64,000 bases of DNA from Pseudoscleropodium purum. Its lineage: Eukaryota; Streptophyta; Bryopsida; Hypnales; Brachytheciaceae. The first letter of the stretch is position 1. Each line of letters begins with the position of its first letter. The notes beneath the pieces are model-generated. The model had not been told where the DNA came from. It worked only from the letters and a program-made list of their open reading frames with translations, and ran no database searches. The DNA is taken from positions 44,444,243-44,508,242 of the forward strand of contig OZ017796.1 in the NCBI GenBank assembly GCA_963969395.1, read 5' to 3'. Position numbers and translations under genes: made by a program. Positions 62,101 through 64,000 of this stretch are shown here, one piece after another.

Positions 62101-63241
62101 ATGCAATCAAGACTCCACTTGGTGCCCTCACAACACACCCCACCATGTTGAAATGCACTTTCAAACCTCCCAAAGACAATTTGCTTACCGAAAGCAAGTT
62201 GCCATGCAACTTGGGGACATGAAGGACCTCATGGATTTGGATCCTCTTGGGCTGACCCTTCACCATCACCTCCACAAGGATCTCCCCCTTGCCAAGGGCC
62301 TCCACCATGCCATTGTCTCCCAAATAAATCTTCTTCCCCGAAATGGGCTGATACGTGTGGAAGGCATCACGATGGCTGGTTATATGTTGGGTGGCTCCTG
62401 AGTCCACAATCCAAGTAAACATGTTGGCCTTCTCCCCTCCTCCATTGGCTGCAAAAGCGAAATCCTCCTCTTCCTCCTCTTTGGAAGCTTGGTGTGCACT
62501 CTCCTTGCCTTTGTCTTGGCTGATCTTGCAATGCCTAGCAATGTGGCCTGGTTTGCCACACTTGAAGCACGTCCTTGTCTCCTTGAAAGCCTTGGTGTTG
62601 CCTCCCTTGCCATGTCTTGAGACTAGGGCTGATCCCTCCCCTTGGGGCTCATTCTCCTTGCGCTTGGTCACCTCATGCATCAAGCGAGCCGTCACAAACT
62701 CCAAGGTCAGCTCCTTGGTGGGCCTTGTCTCCAATGCGGTGATGAGGAACTCATAAGATGATGGCAAGCTTGCCAACAAGGTCATCACCACATCTCCCTC
62801 CGTCACGGGCGCATCCAAACAAGCCAACTCATCCGCAAGAGCCTTGACCTTGTTGACGTGATCCAACAAATCGTCCTCCTCTTCCATCTTGCTAGTGAAG
62901 AACTTTCGGCGAAGAAATAGGAGGTTGGAGAGGCTCTTGGTCTCATGGATGTTGCAAAGGGTGGTCCACGCTTGGGCTGGTCCCTTGCAATGGCGGATGT
63001 GTGCAATTTGCCGGTCCGCAAGGTTGATGGCAATGAGAGCAAAGGCCTTCTTCTCCTTCCTCTCAAACCCCTTCTTGGTCTTTGGATCCGCATCTTCACT
63101 TGGAGGCTCCTCACTCCCATCCACCACGTCCCACAAGTCCTTCTCCGCAAGGATCATCTCCATCTTGAACTTCCACATGCCAAAGTTCTCCCCATTGAAC
63201 TTGTCAATGATGCGCACGCCCTCTCCTCCACTTGATGACAT
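59102..63241 (-). pseudogene. Copia gag-pol polyprotein with one in-frame stop
   Basis: The frame starts MSSSGGEGVRIIDKFNGENF at 63241. In order: gag (UBN2-like, to about residue 200), a CCHC zinc knuckle CFKCGKPGHIARHC, protease with VDSGATQHIT, the integrase zinc-binding part, the integrase core (HSDVCGPM, RSDNGGEY, PYTPQQNGVAERANRT), reverse transcriptase (KARLVARGFSQVEGVDF and the catalytic YVDDL), and RNase H (CDNQGAIALAKNPTHHSRTK and the following HIDVQHHFIRE). A TGA at 61991-61993 interrupts the integrase zinc-binding region, where Copia proteins normally have Trp before HRRLGH; the frame then continues unchanged to 59102. The last 23 codons overlap the LTR. The single break means it is recent, and mobilisable only by help from other copies. 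Confidence 0.93.
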
Positions 63242-64000
63242 GATGAAGCACCTCCCACTTGTTGACAGCACCCAAAGGGTCTCCAAGTCAATTCAGCCTC
63301 CAAACACTCCCTTGGAAGCCAATTGGGCTGAAACGACAACAATCACCCCTTCCAAGGACACCTCCCACTTGTTGGCAGCACCCTAAGTGTCTCCAAGTCA
63401 ATTCAACCTCCAAACACTCCCTTGGAAGCCAATTGGGCTGAAATGCCAACAATCAGCCCTTCCAAGATCCTCACAACCTTAGGAAGGACAAAACACTCCT
63501 CACAAGTGCCTCACCTCCTCTCAACACGAATTCAGACCCTAATGGAGCTCAAATCCACCACATGGATATGATGGGCTAGTGCTACTTCAATTCAGCAAGC
63601 CAACTCACAATGCTCCTCACAAATAGGGTACTCCACACTCCAAGGCACTCAAGCCTTCCAATCAGCCCTCAATGGATCACCAATCCACCCAAACACCCTA
63701 ATTGGCCCTCAATGGCTCACATGGCCACAAATCAGCCCTCTTGGGTTCACAAAGTCCATGAATTGCCTCACACACTCACAAGGGCACTAATCAGCCCTCC
63801 ACGCATGGCAAAAAACCTCAAGCAACTCAAATATGCTTCCAAGGCTCACAAAGACTCTCAATAGATGGCAATTGGCACCATTACTATCCACAATGCACCT
63901 AAGTGCAAAATCAGCCACACTGGGCTCCCAATGTACTTTTCTAAGCACAAACTCAAACTAGGAGCATGCAACCAGCCCACTCTAGGTCTGATTACTACCA
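63242..64000 (-). other. Copia 5' leader with internal repeats
   Basis: This long untranslated leader contains a 110 bp tandem duplication (units starting at 63249 and 63359) and, further out, a recurring AATCAGCCC motif (63449, 63660, 63729, 63789, 63909). At the very edge the minus strand reads TGGTAGTAATCAGA, loosely like the TGGTATCAGAGC primer-binding site of Copia elements, so the 5' LTR may begin just past 64000. Confidence 0.5.
63249..63468. repeat. 110 bp tandem duplication in the Copia leader
   Basis: Two copies beginning cacctcccacttgttg at 63249 and 63359 agree almost base for base through gtctccaagtcaattca, caaacactcccttggaagcc and aattgggctgaaa. They differ by about ten substitutions. 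Confidence 0.85.

Larger units (their letters stand above)
58919..64000 (-). mobile_element. Ty1/Copia LTR retrotransposon, nearly complete (5' LTR outside window)
   Basis: On the minus strand it has a leader (64000-63242), a gag-pol frame (63241-59102), a purine-rich tract (59183-59172) and the 3' LTR (59171-58919). Domain order gag, protease, integrase, reverse transcriptase, RNase H identifies Copia. The base composition is much richer in C and G than the surrounding intergenic DNA, a sign of recent arrival. One internal stop codon is the only clear break in the coding frame. Confidence 0.93.

Noticed and set aside
1..64000. CRISPR arrays, rRNA genes, tRNA genes and bacterial-type operons
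   Set aside because: None seen. The tandem repeats present are gene-internal, promoter or transposon repeats, and the genes have spliceosomal introns. A short tRNA gene could have been missed by eye.
63987..64000. A definite Copia primer-binding site at the window edge
   Set aside because: TGGTAGTAATCAGA only loosely matches the usual TGGTATCAGAGC, and the LTR edge that would confirm it is outside the window; mentioned only as a possibility.

Overview
This 64 kb window is nuclear DNA from a land plant. The genes belong to plant families (plant-type NADP-malic enzyme, NLA-type SPX-RING ligase, type I MADS, R2R3-MYB, plant ribosomal protein eL33 with telo-box and site II promoter motifs). They have many short exons with GT-AG introns, and lie in AT-rich DNA packed with transposon remains. 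Short to moderate introns and about seven genes in 64 kb suggest a small or medium genome. The divergent type I MADS and MYB proteins would fit a non-seed plant such as a bryophyte, but that is inference.

Layout: 1-2783 is the 3' part of an NADP-malic enzyme gene (+). 2784-8345 is AT-rich and holds a PIF/Harbinger-like inverted-repeat element with a second element inside it. 8346-10403 is an SPX-RING E3 ligase gene (-). 10404-19908 is repeat-rich, with a long foldback element and several copies of an unfamiliar repeat family flanked by TTAA. 19909-20901 is an intronless type I MADS-box gene (-). 22228-23456 is the four-exon gene for ribosomal protein eL33/RPL35A (-). 23834-30744 is repeats, then a GC-richer leader. 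30745-32130 is an intronless conserved plant gene of unknown function (+). 34930-38350 is a broken LINE (+). 38703-39207 holds two nested hAT-type MITEs. 45430-46383 is a degenerate tandem array of about 200 bp units directly upstream of an R2R3-MYB gene (46384-48868, +). 49760-55409 is a 12-exon gene for an asparagine synthetase domain-containing protein (-). 56533-56811 is a LYR-motif protein gene (-), its 3' end copied in tandem. 58919-64000 is a nearly complete Copia LTR retrotransposon (-), inserted into yet another TTAA-repeat copy.

The genes are unrelated in function and form no cluster. The most distinctive signal is the TTAA-bounded repeat family: ends close to TTAACCCCTAAAGGACCA, at least six copies or fragments, no coding capacity. 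Three copies sit inside other inverted-repeat elements and one has been split by the Copia element, so the insertion order can be read from the sequence. All gene models here were built by eye from splice sites, reading frame and remembered family conservation; no database search was run.
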